Shown: positions 52,896-62,483, counted from the first letter of the stretch. The stretch: 64,000 nucleotides of DNA from Clostridium sp. 'deep sea' (GCF_014931565.1 NZ_CP063353.1:2480001-2544000), one strand, 5' to 3'. Notes: a model not told the origin generated them from the letters alone. Translations and numbers: made by a program.

Positions 52896-54170
52896 TTGGC
52901 AAGTAGGATAAAAGTAAAAGGCAAAAAGACGATTAAAGGGTCTATTAGTGTTAGCGGAGCAAAAAATGCAGCTTTAGCTATTATTCCTGCCACTATATTA
53001 GCAGGAGATACATGCATATTAGAGAATGTGCCTCAAATAACTGATGTAATGACATTTCAGCATATTTTGAAAGAAATGGGAGCTGAAGTAGAGCAAATTG
53101 ATCAAAGCAAATTTAAAGTAGATTCAAGCACTATGACAGAATGGCAGGCAGTTTCTGAGAGTATGAATAGTTTTAGAGCCTCTTATTATGTTTTGGGTGC
53201 TTTGTTAGCTAGATTTAAAAAGGCTAAGGCTGTTTTACCAGGTGGTTGTAGCATTGGCTTAAGACCTATAGATCAACACATTAAGGGTTTTGAAGCTTTA
53301 GGAGCAAAATGCAAAGTTGAACACGGCACCATAACTGTTGAGGCTGAGCGGTTAATTGGCACAACAATTTACCTAGATGTAGTTAGTGTTGGTTCAACAA
53401 TTAACATTATGTTAGCTGCAGCTGGCGCAGAAGGTAGAACCGTAATTGAGAATGCCGCAAGAGAGCCCGAGGTAGTAGATGTAGCTAACTTCTTAAATGG
53501 AATAGGAGTAAAAGTACGTGGTGCAGGTACAGCTACTATTAGAATAACAGGTAATGACAATAGAACAGGTGTGACTCATCCCATAATTCCTGATAGAATC
53601 GAAGCAGCAACATGGTTATCTATGGCTGTTGCAACAAATAGTAATATAAAAGTTGAAAATGTCATACCAGTTCACCTTGAGGCTGTAATTGCCAAATTAA
53701 GAGAAATGGGTGCTAAAATAGAAGAGGGCGAAGATTTTATTAAAATATCTGCCAATGGTAATCTTAAGGCAGTAGACTTAAAGACATTCCCTTATCCTGG
53801 TTTACCCACCGATATTCAATCGCAAATGATGATAGCACTTTTACAAGCAAAAGGTGTAAGCACAATAATAGAGAATATTTTTGATAATAGATTTCGTTGT
53901 GTTTCTGAGCTTCGAAAAATGGGTGTAGATATTAAAGTGGATGGCTCAATGGCAATGATAGAGGGACCCCAGTCATTGAGTGGTGCTTTGGTTTATGCAA
54001 CTGATTTAAGATGTGCAGCTGCTCTTATAATAGCTGGATTATGTGCAGAGGGCGAAACGATTATTGAGAATATTTTTCATTTAGATCGAGGATATGAGCA
54101 CGTTATTGAAAAATTGAGTGCTTTAGGTGCCGAAATAGTAAGAGAAACCTATGAGACATTAGATGACTAA
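52896..54170 (+). CDS. murA: UDP-N-acetylglucosamine 1-carboxyvinyltransferase
   Basis: First committed enzyme of peptidoglycan synthesis, adding enolpyruvate to UDP-GlcNAc. From the TTG at 52896 (CGGAGG site 8 bases upstream) it has 424 residues. This start gives the usual short N-terminus before GSISVSGAKNAALAI. The catalytic, fosfomycin-reactive cysteine is present in LPGGCSIGLRPIDQH. FPYPGLPTDIQSQMM and the C-terminal HLDRGYEHVIEKL complete the family pattern. The ORF extends to an ATG at 52848, which lacks a binding site. Whether it is the MurAA or MurAB paralogue is not determined. Confidence 0.94.
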   Translation: MASRIKVKGKKTIKGSISVSGAKNAALAIIPATILAGDTCILENVPQITDVMTFQHILKEMGAEVEQIDQSKFKVDSSTMTEWQAVSESMNSFRASYYVLGALLARFKKAKAVLPGGCSIGLRPIDQHIKGFEALGAKCKVEHGTITVEAERLIGTTIYLDVVSVGSTINIMLAAAGAEGRTVIENAAREPEVVDVANFLNGIGVKVRGAGTATIRITGNDNRTGVTHPIIPDRIEAATWLSMAVATNSNIKVENVIPVHLEAVIAKLREMGAKIEEGEDFIKISANGNLKAVDLKTFPYPGLPTDIQSQMMIALLQAKGVSTIIENIFDNRFRCVSELRKMGVDIKVDGSMAMIEGPQSLSGALVYATDLRCAAALIIAGLCAEGETIIENIFHLDRGYEHVIEKLSALGAEIVRETYETLDD

Positions 54171-54198
54171 TTTTTTAGAAATTATTATAATCAATAAA

Positions 54199-54232
54199 AA
54201 AGGCTGCCCACAAAAAAGTGAGCAGTCTTTAA
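54199..54232. terminator. Bidirectional terminator after murA
   Basis: Stem AAGGCTGCCCAC / GTGAGCAGTCTT (about 54200-54230) around AAAAAA. T-rich on both strands; shared with the convergent lipoprotein gene. Confidence 0.82.
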
Positions 54233-54235
54233 TAA

Positions 54236-54577
54236 TTATATGGGTTTATTAGAGATGATTTTTTTAGCAACTAAATTAATAGGATTTTTATCTGTGAGTT
54301 TTTTGGCAACTTCAAAAATAATGATATTGTCTTTGGCAAACTTGTGATCTACTTCTGTGTTATACTCAGTGGCTTCCTCAATAATAATAATAGCACTTTC
54401 TACATGAATGCCAGTTAAGACTTTAACAGTTATTTCATTATCATTAATGGCTGTAATTTTACCTGATATAGTAGTTATGTCTGTCGCATTAGCATTACTT
54501 GATTTCGACCCATTACAGCCACTAAGCAAGCAAACTGAAATCAATACTGCTGTAGTAAGTGAAATTAATTTTTTCAT
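54236..54577 (-). CDS. Small lipoprotein, unknown function
   Basis: A 113-residue lipoprotein: the signal peptide ends in the lipobox LLSG-C (Cys21), so the mature protein is lipid-anchored outside the membrane. The mature part is a short serine/asparagine linker and a beta-rich domain of about 75 residues (SGKITAINDNEITVKVL), reminiscent of OB-fold-like DUFs. No family named with certainty. ATG at 54577 with AGAGGATT site. Confidence 0.75.
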   Translation of the reverse strand: MKKLISLTTAVLISVCLLSGCNGSKSSNANATDITTISGKITAINDNEITVKVLTGIHVESAIIIIEEATEYNTEVDHKFAKDNIIIFEVAKKLTDKNPINLVAKKIISNKPI

Positions 54578-54650
54578 AATTATAATCCTCTATAAAACTT
54601 TATCTTAAGACTTCCCAAATAACCAAATTGTTCCCTATGTTAAAACACGG

Positions 54651-55436
54651 TTAAGATTTTTTTTGCTTTTGTAAACCAGATGCTGGATCTACAACATAAT
54701 TCTCTTTATAAAGAATATCAGAAATTTTTACCACTTTAAAGCCTTTTTCTTGAAAGTAATCTAGAATACGGGGTAATGCTTCAGTAGTATGAGCGCCATT
54801 ATTATGAAATAATACAATAGAACCTTCTTTTACACGTTTAGTAACCCTATTGTAAATATAATTGGCGTCTGCATATTCACGCCAATCCAAAGAGTCAACA
54901 TCCCATTGAATTGCCTCATAATTATTACTATGACAAGATTCAATTACGGCATTATTATACTCTCCAAAGGGGCATCTAAATAGCCAAGCATCTTGTTCAG
55001 TAGTTTCTTTAATAAGTTTATGGGTTTCCATAATTTCTTTGCTTCGTTCGGCACTGCTTAAGGTGTTCATATGGGGATGAGTTAAGCTGTGGTTACCTAT
55101 TTCATGACCACGATCAGCAATTAGCTTAGTTTTTTCGGGGTATTCTTCAATCCAGCGACCGCATAAAAAGAATGTTGTTTTAATATCATATTCATCAAGA
55201 ATATCGAGCAGTGTTGCCGTATTATCAGAACCCCAGGCTGCATCAAATGAAATAGCAACAACTTTTTCTTCAGTATGTACTGCATAAATTGGAACAATTC
55301 TATTGCTAGCAACTACAGCCAATAGTTTATGGCCAACAGTAGGAAACAAGGTAAGGGTGCAGACAACTACAATTATCAATGTGCATACAATTAAAGCTGG
55401 TATTTTAAATCTAGAGACATTAAAAGATAGAAACAT
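54651..55436 (-). CDS. Polysaccharide deacetylase (PdaB-like)
   Basis: A 261-residue membrane-anchored NodB-type deacetylase. The N-terminal helix (about residues 12-32) may be an uncleaved anchor. NodB motif 1 is VAISFDAAWGSD (Asp pair), motif 2 is GNHSLTHPHMN (metal His residues), and motif 3 is RCPFGEYNN. The FDAAWG variant of motif 1 and the IVLFHNNG segment are typical of the sporulation-linked PdaB family, which suggests a role in spore or peptidoglycan modification. ATG at 55436, preceded by a weak GAGGTGAG site. Confidence 0.88.
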   Translation of the reverse strand: MFLSFNVSRFKIPALIVCTLIIVVVCTLTLFPTVGHKLLAVVASNRIVPIYAVHTEEKVVAISFDAAWGSDNTATLLDILDEYDIKTTFFLCGRWIEEYPEKTKLIADRGHEIGNHSLTHPHMNTLSSAERSKEIMETHKLIKETTEQDAWLFRCPFGEYNNAVIESCHSNNYEAIQWDVDSLDWREYADANYIYNRVTKRVKEGSIVLFHNNGAHTTEALPRILDYFQEKGFKVVKISDILYKENYVVDPASGLQKQKKS

Positions 55437-55573
55437 AAGCTCACCTCACATAAAACTAACATATACCTAATTAAATAATATGCATTATTAAAAATAAATA
55501 TGTGAATAAGTTTGTTAGATATGGTTACGTAGGTTATCATAGCTATTTTGATAACCTACTGTAAACTTATCAA

Positions 55574-55612
55574 TAAAAAAAGACTAACCATTATTATTTA
55601 GTGATTAGCCTT
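55574..55612 (-). terminator. Terminator of the asparaginase gene
   Basis: On the minus strand, arms GGCTAATCACTA and TAATGGTTAGTC (55610-55582) pair with some G-U pairs, and are followed by TTTTTTT (55580-55574). Confidence 0.75.
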
Positions 55613-55639
55613 TATTAATAATTTATTTTGTTATTTTAC

Positions 55640-56650
55640 TTAGCATTTCTCTAACTTAAATACTGATTTTAGTTCTCCCACAGCTTCTTTGCGGTGGTTT
55701 TTTGTTAATGGGTTATGAAACGTTCTTAGTGAAGCAAGCTGATCTTCATTTAAATATCCTAACTGTTTTAGTGTTTCAGTCATGGCACTGTAACCAGCTA
55801 TTCCTACGCCACTCTCTATCTTAAGGGCAATTGCTATATTTTTATCTAATAGACCACAGCAGTAAATACCTTGTGCTCCACTTTTGTTGATCCATAAACC
55901 ATTACCAACCTCTATAAGAGCGTTACAATAACGACCTGTGCCTGCTATTTTTGTAGGGTAAGCAATCATAGCTTTTGCTATTTTTTTAGCTGCCACAGCT
56001 AAATCATCGGGTAAGTATTTTGGAGTTGTTAAATTTGCCCATGCTAAAGCCATATGGTAAACAGATAATCCGTGTACTGGAACTCCACAGCCGTCTACAC
56101 CCAAAACAATATCCTCTGGGTTTAAACGTGCACAGGTAGCCATGGCTTGTAACATATCTTTTTGCACTTGGTTTTCTATACTAGTGTAGTTATTTAGCTC
56201 ATAATTTTTTTGTCTTGCTAAGGTAAGCATACCAGAGTGTTTACCAGAGCAATTGCAGTGTACCTCGCTAGGGGTTATGCCTTGTCTTACTAACTCATCA
56301 GCAGCAGCTCTATAAAGAGGTGGATGGGATCCACATTGTAAATAACTTTCATCTAAACCAATCTTTTTTAAAATAGATCTTACTGTTGAAGTGTGCTCTT
56401 CTTCACCGCTATGTGAAGCGCAAAAAATGGCAACTTCCTCTTCAGTTAAACCAAAGTTTTCAACAGCGCCAGAGGCGACAACAGGAAGTGCCTGAATAGG
56501 CTTAGCAGAAGACCGAATATAGCTTATTTTATTTACGGGATCACCAGCTTTATATAAAAGATCTCCTTCGGTGTTTACAACAGCAATATCTCCACGATAA
56601 ATGGTTTCAACCATATTTCCACGTATTGCGTGAACTAATTCAATACTCAT
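55640..56650 (-). CDS. Asparaginase II-family protein
   Basis: A 336-residue member of the asparaginase II family (the rhizobial AnsA-like type, not the classical AnsB fold). Motifs RGDIAVVN, YIRSSAKPIQALP, FCASHSGEEEH, CNCSGKHSGML, GVDGCGVPVHGLS and the late KSGAQGIYCCGL are distinctive. It probably hydrolyses asparagine or a related amide in the cytoplasm. I start at the ATG at 56650 because of the GAGGAG site 7 bases upstream; the ORF extends 18 codons further. It is divergent from the sugar operon, with a 142-bp shared promoter region. Confidence 0.88.
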   Translation of the reverse strand: MSIELVHAIRGNMVETIYRGDIAVVNTEGDLLYKAGDPVNKISYIRSSAKPIQALPVVASGAVENFGLTEEEVAIFCASHSGEEEHTSTVRSILKKIGLDESYLQCGSHPPLYRAAADELVRQGITPSEVHCNCSGKHSGMLTLARQKNYELNNYTSIENQVQKDMLQAMATCARLNPEDIVLGVDGCGVPVHGLSVYHMALAWANLTTPKYLPDDLAVAAKKIAKAMIAYPTKIAGTGRYCNALIEVGNGLWINKSGAQGIYCCGLLDKNIAIALKIESGVGIAGYSAMTETLKQLGYLNEDQLASLRTFHNPLTKNHRKEAVGELKSVFKLEKC

Positions 56651-56792
56651 AGTATCTCCTCTTTCTATAAACGTGTATACAGTATTCTTCGCCCTTATGT
56701 CCATGAATCCTGCTTAATATGGCAGATAAAATATCAAAAAAATGCCCAATAAATGATATACTTAGAGCGTACAAAAATAGGAGGAGATAAGT

Positions 56793-57905
56793 ATGACAAT
56801 TACAATACCAAATGGAGCAAAATACACATATAAAGAAACTATGCAGCAACCACAGCTATGGGCAGAGGTAGCTAAAAATAACTATCAAAGTATGATATCT
56901 AAAATGGCAGCAGGTAGAAGAATAATTTTAACTGGTGCAGGCAGTTCTTCGTTTGTTGGGCAATGCACTGCGCCTTTTTGGAGTAGGACTGTTAAAAAAA
57001 CCATAGAGCCTATTGCTACAACAGATATTGTGGCTGTTCCTTATTTACACTTACGAGATGAACCTACTCTATTGGTGTCTATGGCTAGGTCAGGTAATAG
57101 CCCTGAGAGTGTTGCAGCTGTTAAAATTGCCGAGCAGATGATTACAGACTTAAAACAAATATTTATAACCTGTAATGAAAACGGTGCTTTAGCTAACTAT
57201 GCAGCCAATAAAGAGAATATAGAGCTAATTTTAATGCCAAAAGAGGCCGATGATCAGGCCTTTGCCATGACCTCAAGTTTCACAACCATGGTTATAAGTA
57301 CCTTGCTTTTAGCAGATGTACATAATGAAGTTTCTAATATTTTAAATTCAGTTTCTAAAAATGGTCAGCAACTAATTAGCAATAGTGAAAATCTTATTAA
57401 AGATTTACTTAAAATAGATTTTAACAGAATAGTATTTTTAGGTGATGGTGATTTAACCGCGATGGCAAGAGAAGCAAGTCTTAAAATGTTGGAGTTAACT
57501 GCCGGAAAAGTTGTGCCCCTGTATGACTCATTATTAGGATTTAGGCATGGTCCCAAGACCTTTATAAATAATAAAACAATTATAGTGACCTTTTTATCTA
57601 ATAACAAATATACTCAGCAGTATCAACTAGATTTAATTACCGAAATTAATAGAGATAATGAAGCGGCTTGTATTATTGCCTTGAGTAGTTCGCCTGTGGT
57701 TGTTCCTAATTCAGTTATAAACTATGTAACTGGCGATAATCATGTAAAAGAAGACATATATTTAATGTTTAACTACTTACTGTTTGCCCAAATTTTAGTG
57801 CTTTATAAGTCGATTTTATTGGAGATTGATACAGATAATCCTATGCCCTCAGGAACAGTAAACAGAGTTGTAAAAGGTGTTACTATTCATCAATATAAAA
57901 AGTAA
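56793..57905 (+). CDS. SIS-domain sugar-phosphate isomerase/deaminase (AgaS-like)
   Basis: A 370-residue protein with two SIS domains (phosphosugar binding). The first has ILTGAGSSSFVG near residue 46 and SMARSGNSPESVA near 93. The second has IVFLGDGDLTAMAREASLKMLEL and LLGFRHGPKTF. This arrangement is that of AgaS, the galactosamine-6-phosphate isomerase/deaminase, and of other ketose/aldose isomerases. It is the first gene of a five-gene operon and has a AGGAGGAGA site. A galacto-type aldolase downstream fits a route to tagatose phosphates. Confidence 0.88.
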   Translation: MTITIPNGAKYTYKETMQQPQLWAEVAKNNYQSMISKMAAGRRIILTGAGSSSFVGQCTAPFWSRTVKKTIEPIATTDIVAVPYLHLRDEPTLLVSMARSGNSPESVAAVKIAEQMITDLKQIFITCNENGALANYAANKENIELILMPKEADDQAFAMTSSFTTMVISTLLLADVHNEVSNILNSVSKNGQQLISNSENLIKDLLKIDFNRIVFLGDGDLTAMAREASLKMLELTAGKVVPLYDSLLGFRHGPKTFINNKTIIVTFLSNNKYTQQYQLDLITEINRDNEAACIIALSSSPVVVPNSVINYVTGDNHVKEDIYLMFNYLLFAQILVLYKSILLEIDTDNPMPSGTVNRVVKGVTIHQYKK

Positions 57906-57914
57906 GGAGTGCTT

Positions 57915-59171
57915 ATGAAAAACCCTACAATAGCCATTATAGGCGCTGGACAAAGAGGTAAAGATGTATATAGTGAGTTAATTTATAATTATTACCCACA
58001 GGTTAAGATTGTAGCTGTAGCAGAGCCAGATGATCATAAACGTAAACAAATGGTTGATAAATTTAAAATTAAGCCTGAGAATAGCTTCCATTGTTTCAGT
58101 GAGCTATTAAAACAGCCCAAGCTATGTGATGCAGTAATTATTGCCACTCCAGACGATAAGCATTTTAAACCTGCTATGCAAGCTATTGAAAAAGGATATC
58201 ATATTTTACTAGAGAAGCCGATGTCCAATAACGTTTTTGAATGTGTAAGGCTTAGTGAGCTAGCAAAAGAGAAAAATACCATATTTATAATAGGACATGT
58301 TTTAAGATATACCCCTTTCTTTAGCGAGCTTAAGAAGCTAATAGATAATAAAACAATTGGAGAATTAATTACAGTTCAGCATAATGAAAATATAGGTTAT
58401 TATCATTTTGCCCATAGTTTTGTAAGAGGTATTTGGAAGAACTCTTTTACATCTAGCCCTTTAATATTAGCAAAGAGCTGTCATGATATGGATATATTAT
58501 TATGGTTAATAGGGAAAGACTGTTTGTCTATTAGCTCCTTTGGCTCTCTAAGTCATTTTAAACACAGCGAAGCTCCCAAAGGAGCAGGCGACCGCTGTGT
58601 AAGCTGCAAAATAGAACAGATGTGCCCGTACTCAGCAAAAAAAATCTACTATCCAAATATAGGAAAATGGCCAACTACTGTTATTTGTAATGAGCAAACA
58701 GAAAAAGAAATTATTAAAGCACTTCATACTGAAGACTATGGAAAATGTGTTTATAAAAGTGACAACAATGTAGTCGATCATCAAGTATCAATAATGAAGT
58801 TCGAGAACAATATTACCGCAACTTTTAATCTATCAGCTTTTACCACTGAGGTTAATCGTACAATAAAATTAATGGGTACTCATGGTGAAATTAGAGCCCA
58901 TATGTTAAAAAATGAAATAGAAGTGTCTATTTTTGGTAAGCCTAAAAAGCAAATAATAGTTCCTAACCAAATAGCCGGGGGTCATGGAGGTGGAGATGAA
59001 GGGCTAACAAGAGATTTTATAGCTCTCTTAATGGAAAAGCCAAGTAAAGCCCTTACCTCAGTTAATAAATCTGTTCAAAGCCATATCATGGCTTTTGCAG
59101 CAGAACACTCCCGTGTTACTGGAAAAACTATAGAGCTAGCTGATTTTTATAAATCAATAGTAAGTGATTAA
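57915..59171 (+). CDS. Gfo/Idh/MocA-family oxidoreductase with Cys motif
   Basis: A 418-residue NAD(P)-dependent oxidoreductase. The Rossmann fold begins IAIIGAGQRGKDVY, and the family motif EKPMSNNVFE contains the catalytic-region Lys (of EKP). A later insertion carries RCVSCKIEQMCPYSAKK, a cysteine group that occurs in a subset of this family and may bind zinc or an iron-sulfur cluster. Start at ATG 57915 with an AAGGAG site rather than the GTG at 57909. Substrate unknown; operon context suggests a sugar or amino sugar derivative. Confidence 0.88.
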   Translation: MKNPTIAIIGAGQRGKDVYSELIYNYYPQVKIVAVAEPDDHKRKQMVDKFKIKPENSFHCFSELLKQPKLCDAVIIATPDDKHFKPAMQAIEKGYHILLEKPMSNNVFECVRLSELAKEKNTIFIIGHVLRYTPFFSELKKLIDNKTIGELITVQHNENIGYYHFAHSFVRGIWKNSFTSSPLILAKSCHDMDILLWLIGKDCLSISSFGSLSHFKHSEAPKGAGDRCVSCKIEQMCPYSAKKIYYPNIGKWPTTVICNEQTEKEIIKALHTEDYGKCVYKSDNNVVDHQVSIMKFENNITATFNLSAFTTEVNRTIKLMGTHGEIRAHMLKNEIEVSIFGKPKKQIIVPNQIAGGHGGGDEGLTRDFIALLMEKPSKALTSVNKSVQSHIMAFAAEHSRVTGKTIELADFYKSIVSD

Positions 59172-59173
59172 CC

Positions 59174-60145
59174 ATGAATTACTATTTAGGAATTGACGGT
59201 GGTGGAACCTGCACTAGTTTTATAGTGGCAACTGAAAATGGGGAGATAAAAGCCCACTATCAAACATCAACCTGTCACTATCAGCAAGTAGGCTTTTTGG
59301 GATTAATAACTACCCTTAAAAACGGTATTAAAGAAGCACTAAAACAAGCAAATATAACAAAAAATAACTTAACGTCAGTTTTTGTAGCTCTACCAGGTTA
59401 TGGTGAAAGTTTAGAAGCTAAAGAACAGATGAATAGTATAATAAAAGGATTATTTTATCCTGTAATTTATGGCTGTGGAAACGATGTTTTGGCAGCGTTT
59501 GCTGGCTCATTAGGATTAGAGTGGGGGGTTAATATATTAGCTGGTACTGGCTCTTTAGCGTATGGACAGTATCAGAAACAAGAGGCCAGAAGTGGTGGCT
59601 GGGGTTATCTTTGTGGTGATGAAGGATCCGCTTACTGGATTGGCAGAAAGCTACTAGAAATTTTCACTAAACAATGTGATGGAAGAATGACTAAGAGCTT
59701 AATATATACACTTGTAAAAGAGAGGTTAAACTTAAAGTATGATTTTGAGATTGTGGAGCAAATAACTTCTTGGAATGGTAGAAGAGATAAAATTGCTGAG
59801 TTGGCAACCATTGTTACTCTTGCTGCTCAAAACAAAGATAATAATGCTTTAAATATTTATCAACTTGCAGCTAAAGAGTTAGCTCTCCAGGTTAAATCTG
59901 TAATTAATTGCTTAGAGTTTAAAGGGTTAAAGACTATACCAGTTTCGTGGTCAGGTGGTATATTTAAATCCAAAAATATAATCTTTAGTCCACTTATAAA
60001 AGAGCTTAAAGCAGTAGATAGCAGATGTGTTTTACAAGAGCCTTTATTAAATCCAACGTGTGGAGCAATTTTATTGGCCAAACAATTAGTACAACCTGTA
60101 ACACAGTCTTTTATTAATAAACTAACTAATAAGGAAGTGAAATAA
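59174..60145 (+). CDS. BadF/BcrA-type sugar kinase (N-acetylglucosamine kinase-like)
   Basis: A 323-residue ASKHA-fold ATPase of the BadF/BadG/BcrA/BcrD family. YYLGIDGGGTCTSF (phosphate-1), LPGYGES, the second phosphate motif LAGTGSLAYG and WGYLCGDEGSAYWIG are visible. In sugar clusters this family includes N-acetylglucosamine and N-acetylmuramic acid kinases, which fits an amino-sugar role. Starts 2 bp after the oxidoreductase stop and ends directly before the aldolase gene. Confidence 0.85.
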   Translation: MNYYLGIDGGGTCTSFIVATENGEIKAHYQTSTCHYQQVGFLGLITTLKNGIKEALKQANITKNNLTSVFVALPGYGESLEAKEQMNSIIKGLFYPVIYGCGNDVLAAFAGSLGLEWGVNILAGTGSLAYGQYQKQEARSGGWGYLCGDEGSAYWIGRKLLEIFTKQCDGRMTKSLIYTLVKERLNLKYDFEIVEQITSWNGRRDKIAELATIVTLAAQNKDNNALNIYQLAAKELALQVKSVINCLEFKGLKTIPVSWSGGIFKSKNIIFSPLIKELKAVDSRCVLQEPLLNPTCGAILLAKQLVQPVTQSFINKLTNKEVK

Positions 60146-61009
60146 TTGGCAGAGTTAATCGCTATAAAAGCCCTAGAGCATGCCTCTAAAAACAGCTATG
60201 CTGTGCCCGCCTTCAATGTCTATAACATTGAGACCATTAATGCAATACTAGAGTCTGCACAGCAGCTACAATCTCCAGTTATTTTAGCCTTATCCCCATC
60301 AACAATCAAACATATTGGTTTTAACTTGGTACATGCATTAGTTAAACATAAAGAGTGGCGTAGTGAAAACAAAATTATAATGCATTTAGATCATGGCCAT
60401 AATATTGGCTTTATTAAAGAATGTATAGATATAGGATTTGACAGTGTTATGATAGATATGTCTACTGAAAATTTACAGACAAATATAGTTGAAACTAAAA
60501 AAATAGTAGACTATGCCATAAATAAAAAAACAGCTATCGAAGCAGAATTAGGCTGTGTAGGTGGTTTTAATGCAGGAACAAAAACAGTTGTGAAAAGCAA
60601 TTGGTATACCGATCCTGAAGTGGCTCAGCAATTTATTAAAGCAACTGGCATAGATTTTTTGGCTGTAGCAATAGGCAGTCAGCATGGCCCCTATAAGACA
60701 GCTCCAATACTAGATATAACGAGACTTAAACACATAAAAAATAACACTAATATACCATTAGTATTACATGGGGCTTCAGGATTAAGTGCAGCTCAATTAA
60801 AAGAGGTTATAAAAAGTGGAATCAGCAAAATAAATATAGCTACAGATTTGAAAATTGCCTTTACAAATGCCATAAAAGAGTATCTGGAACATAACCCTAA
60901 GGAGATAGATTTGCGCAGATATTTAAGGCTGGGACAACAGGCTGTTACTGAAATAGCAAATAATAAAATAAAGCTATTTGGTAGCCAAGGAAAGAGCTGT
61001 TTATTATGA
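60146..61009 (+). CDS. Class II ketose-bisphosphate aldolase (GatY/KbaY/FbaA-like)
   Basis: A 287-residue zinc aldolase. Metal- and substrate-binding motifs AVPAFNVYNIETINAI, MHLDHGHNIGF, EAELGCVGG, LVLHGASGLS and SKINIATDLK are present. The size and the presence of a LacC/FruK-like kinase next to it favour tagatose-1,6-bisphosphate as substrate, but fructose-1,6-bisphosphate cannot be excluded. TTG start at 60146 with an AAGGAAGTGA site; its stop overlaps the next ATG (ATGA). Confidence 0.87.
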   Translation: MAELIAIKALEHASKNSYAVPAFNVYNIETINAILESAQQLQSPVILALSPSTIKHIGFNLVHALVKHKEWRSENKIIMHLDHGHNIGFIKECIDIGFDSVMIDMSTENLQTNIVETKKIVDYAINKKTAIEAELGCVGGFNAGTKTVVKSNWYTDPEVAQQFIKATGIDFLAVAIGSQHGPYKTAPILDITRLKHIKNNTNIPLVLHGASGLSAAQLKEVIKSGISKINIATDLKIAFTNAIKEYLEHNPKEIDLRRYLRLGQQAVTEIANNKIKLFGSQGKSCLL

Positions 61010-61932
61010 TTGTGAGTATTTGTTTAAACCCCTCTGTTGATGTGGCTCTAACTATCAAGAAGCTTAAGTTAGGTAAAATTAATCGAACCCAAAATGTTAT
61101 TAGAGTTGCAGGAGGTAAAGGCAATAATGTTGCCAGAATAACTAAAATTTTAGGAGAAGATACTTTAGTAATTGAGCCTGTAGGTGGCTCGGATGGTCAA
61201 TTTATTTGCAGTGAGTTAGCTAGACTTGGCATAGACTACGCTATTATTAATATTACACAGCCTACAAGACGCTGTATAGCAATTATTGATGAAGATTTTA
61301 TCACAGAGGTTAGAGAAAACGGTCCAACTTTAACCGATGAAGAGTATCAACAATTTATAAACCTATATAAACAGAATATTAAAAAAGCCAGTGTAATTAC
61401 AGCCTCAGGCAGCCTACCTAAAGGAATAAATAATGAAGCCTATGCCGATTTAATAAAAATTGCTCAAAAACATAATGTACCATTTTTTTTAGATGCTAAA
61501 GCTGAGGCATTATATAAAGGCATTAAAGCTAAACCTACCTTAGTAAAAATAAATGAGACTGAGTTAGCAGAATGGTCAGGAATAAAACTAAATAGTATCC
61601 AACAATATATAAATGCATTGAGCAGAATTAAAAAAGAAGGTATAGAGATAGCCATAGTTAGCCTGGGAGAAAAAGGAATGTTAGCATTCTGGAAAAACAA
61701 GCTATATCAAGTTAAGGTACCTTTAATTAAAATCAAAAGTACGGTTGGTTGTGGTGATGCTACTATGGCAGGAATTGCTGTGGCTTATAAACAAAACTTA
61801 GGAATAAAACAGGTATTAAAATTGGGAGCAGCTTGTGGTTCGGCAGCCGCCATGCAAACAGCCACTGGTATTATAAATCTTAGAGATTTAGAGCACTTAA
61901 AAGCAAAAATAAAAATTACCGAGTTAACGTAA
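61006..61932 (+). CDS. PfkB-family hexose-phosphate kinase (LacC/FruK-like)
   Basis: A 308-residue PfkB kinase. N-terminal LNPSVDVALTI and AGGKGNNVARI match the 1-phosphofructokinase/tagatose-6-phosphate kinase group. The catalytic loop is STVGCGDATMAG, where the usual GAGD is GCGD; the catalytic Asp is kept. It overlaps the aldolase gene by 4 bases. The likely reaction is phosphorylation of a ketose phosphate to the bisphosphate cleaved by the upstream aldolase. A terminator follows. Confidence 0.88.
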   Translation: MIVSICLNPSVDVALTIKKLKLGKINRTQNVIRVAGGKGNNVARITKILGEDTLVIEPVGGSDGQFICSELARLGIDYAIINITQPTRRCIAIIDEDFITEVRENGPTLTDEEYQQFINLYKQNIKKASVITASGSLPKGINNEAYADLIKIAQKHNVPFFLDAKAEALYKGIKAKPTLVKINETELAEWSGIKLNSIQQYINALSRIKKEGIEIAIVSLGEKGMLAFWKNKLYQVKVPLIKIKSTVGCGDATMAGIAVAYKQNLGIKQVLKLGAACGSAAAMQTATGIINLRDLEHLKAKIKITELT

Positions 61933-61941
61933 GGGTAGCAT

Positions 61942-61988
61942 CAAAGCATCTTTGTATCTGTTGGTAAAAGATGCTTTGTTATTTTTTA
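61942..61988. terminator. Terminator of the sugar operon
   Basis: 12-bp stem CAAAGCATCTTT (61942-61953) / AAAGATGCTTTG (61967-61978), followed by TTATTTTTTAT. It also lies just past the convergent Nudix gene stop. Confidence 0.88.
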
Positions 61989-62483
61989 TATACTTAAGCT
62001 ATTACAATATTTTCTTAAGGTACTTACATGCATTGCATAAAACATATCTGTATTAAAGATTAACATTCTTTTTAACTGCTCTAAACTTACCCATCTAAAA
62101 TTACAGGCCTCATTTGTGCTATTAAGTAATTGCCCTGTAGCCCTACAAATAAAAACTTCTACCATTATTGGGTAATCACCTTTAGTATTCTGTGAGCAAG
62201 AAAAAGGTTGATAATTAACTACCTTATAGTTATCGATTTCATATATTTCAGCTTTATCTTCATCTTTAATACTAATAACGTTTAGGCCAGTTTCTTCAAA
62301 AACTTCTCTTCTTAAACAATTATAAACATTTTCAAAAGCCCTCACTTTGCCTGCAGCAATTTCAACCATTCCTTGAATACAATGAGGCTCTTGTTTTACT
62401 CTATCCTGAATAAGAATATATTTTTCATTTTTGATTATACGTTCAATAATTCCGCCAACTGCGGGTATTGCAAATGTCTCCAT
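61986..62483 (-). CDS. Nudix hydrolase
   Basis: A 165-residue Nudix protein. The full Nudix box is visible as G-x5-E-x7-REVFEETGL (starting GKVRAFE). Strands preceding it (MVEIAAGKV) and the late FRWVSLEQLKRM are ADP-ribose or NDP-sugar pyrophosphatase-like. The substrate is not determinable by eye. ATG at 62483 with an AGGAGAAG site. Confidence 0.88.
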   Translation of the reverse strand: METFAIPAVGGIIERIIKNEKYILIQDRVKQEPHCIQGMVEIAAGKVRAFENVYNCLRREVFEETGLNVISIKDEDKAEIYEIDNYKVVNYQPFSCSQNTKGDYPIMVEVFICRATGQLLNSTNEACNFRWVSLEQLKRMLIFNTDMFYAMHVSTLRKYCNSLSI

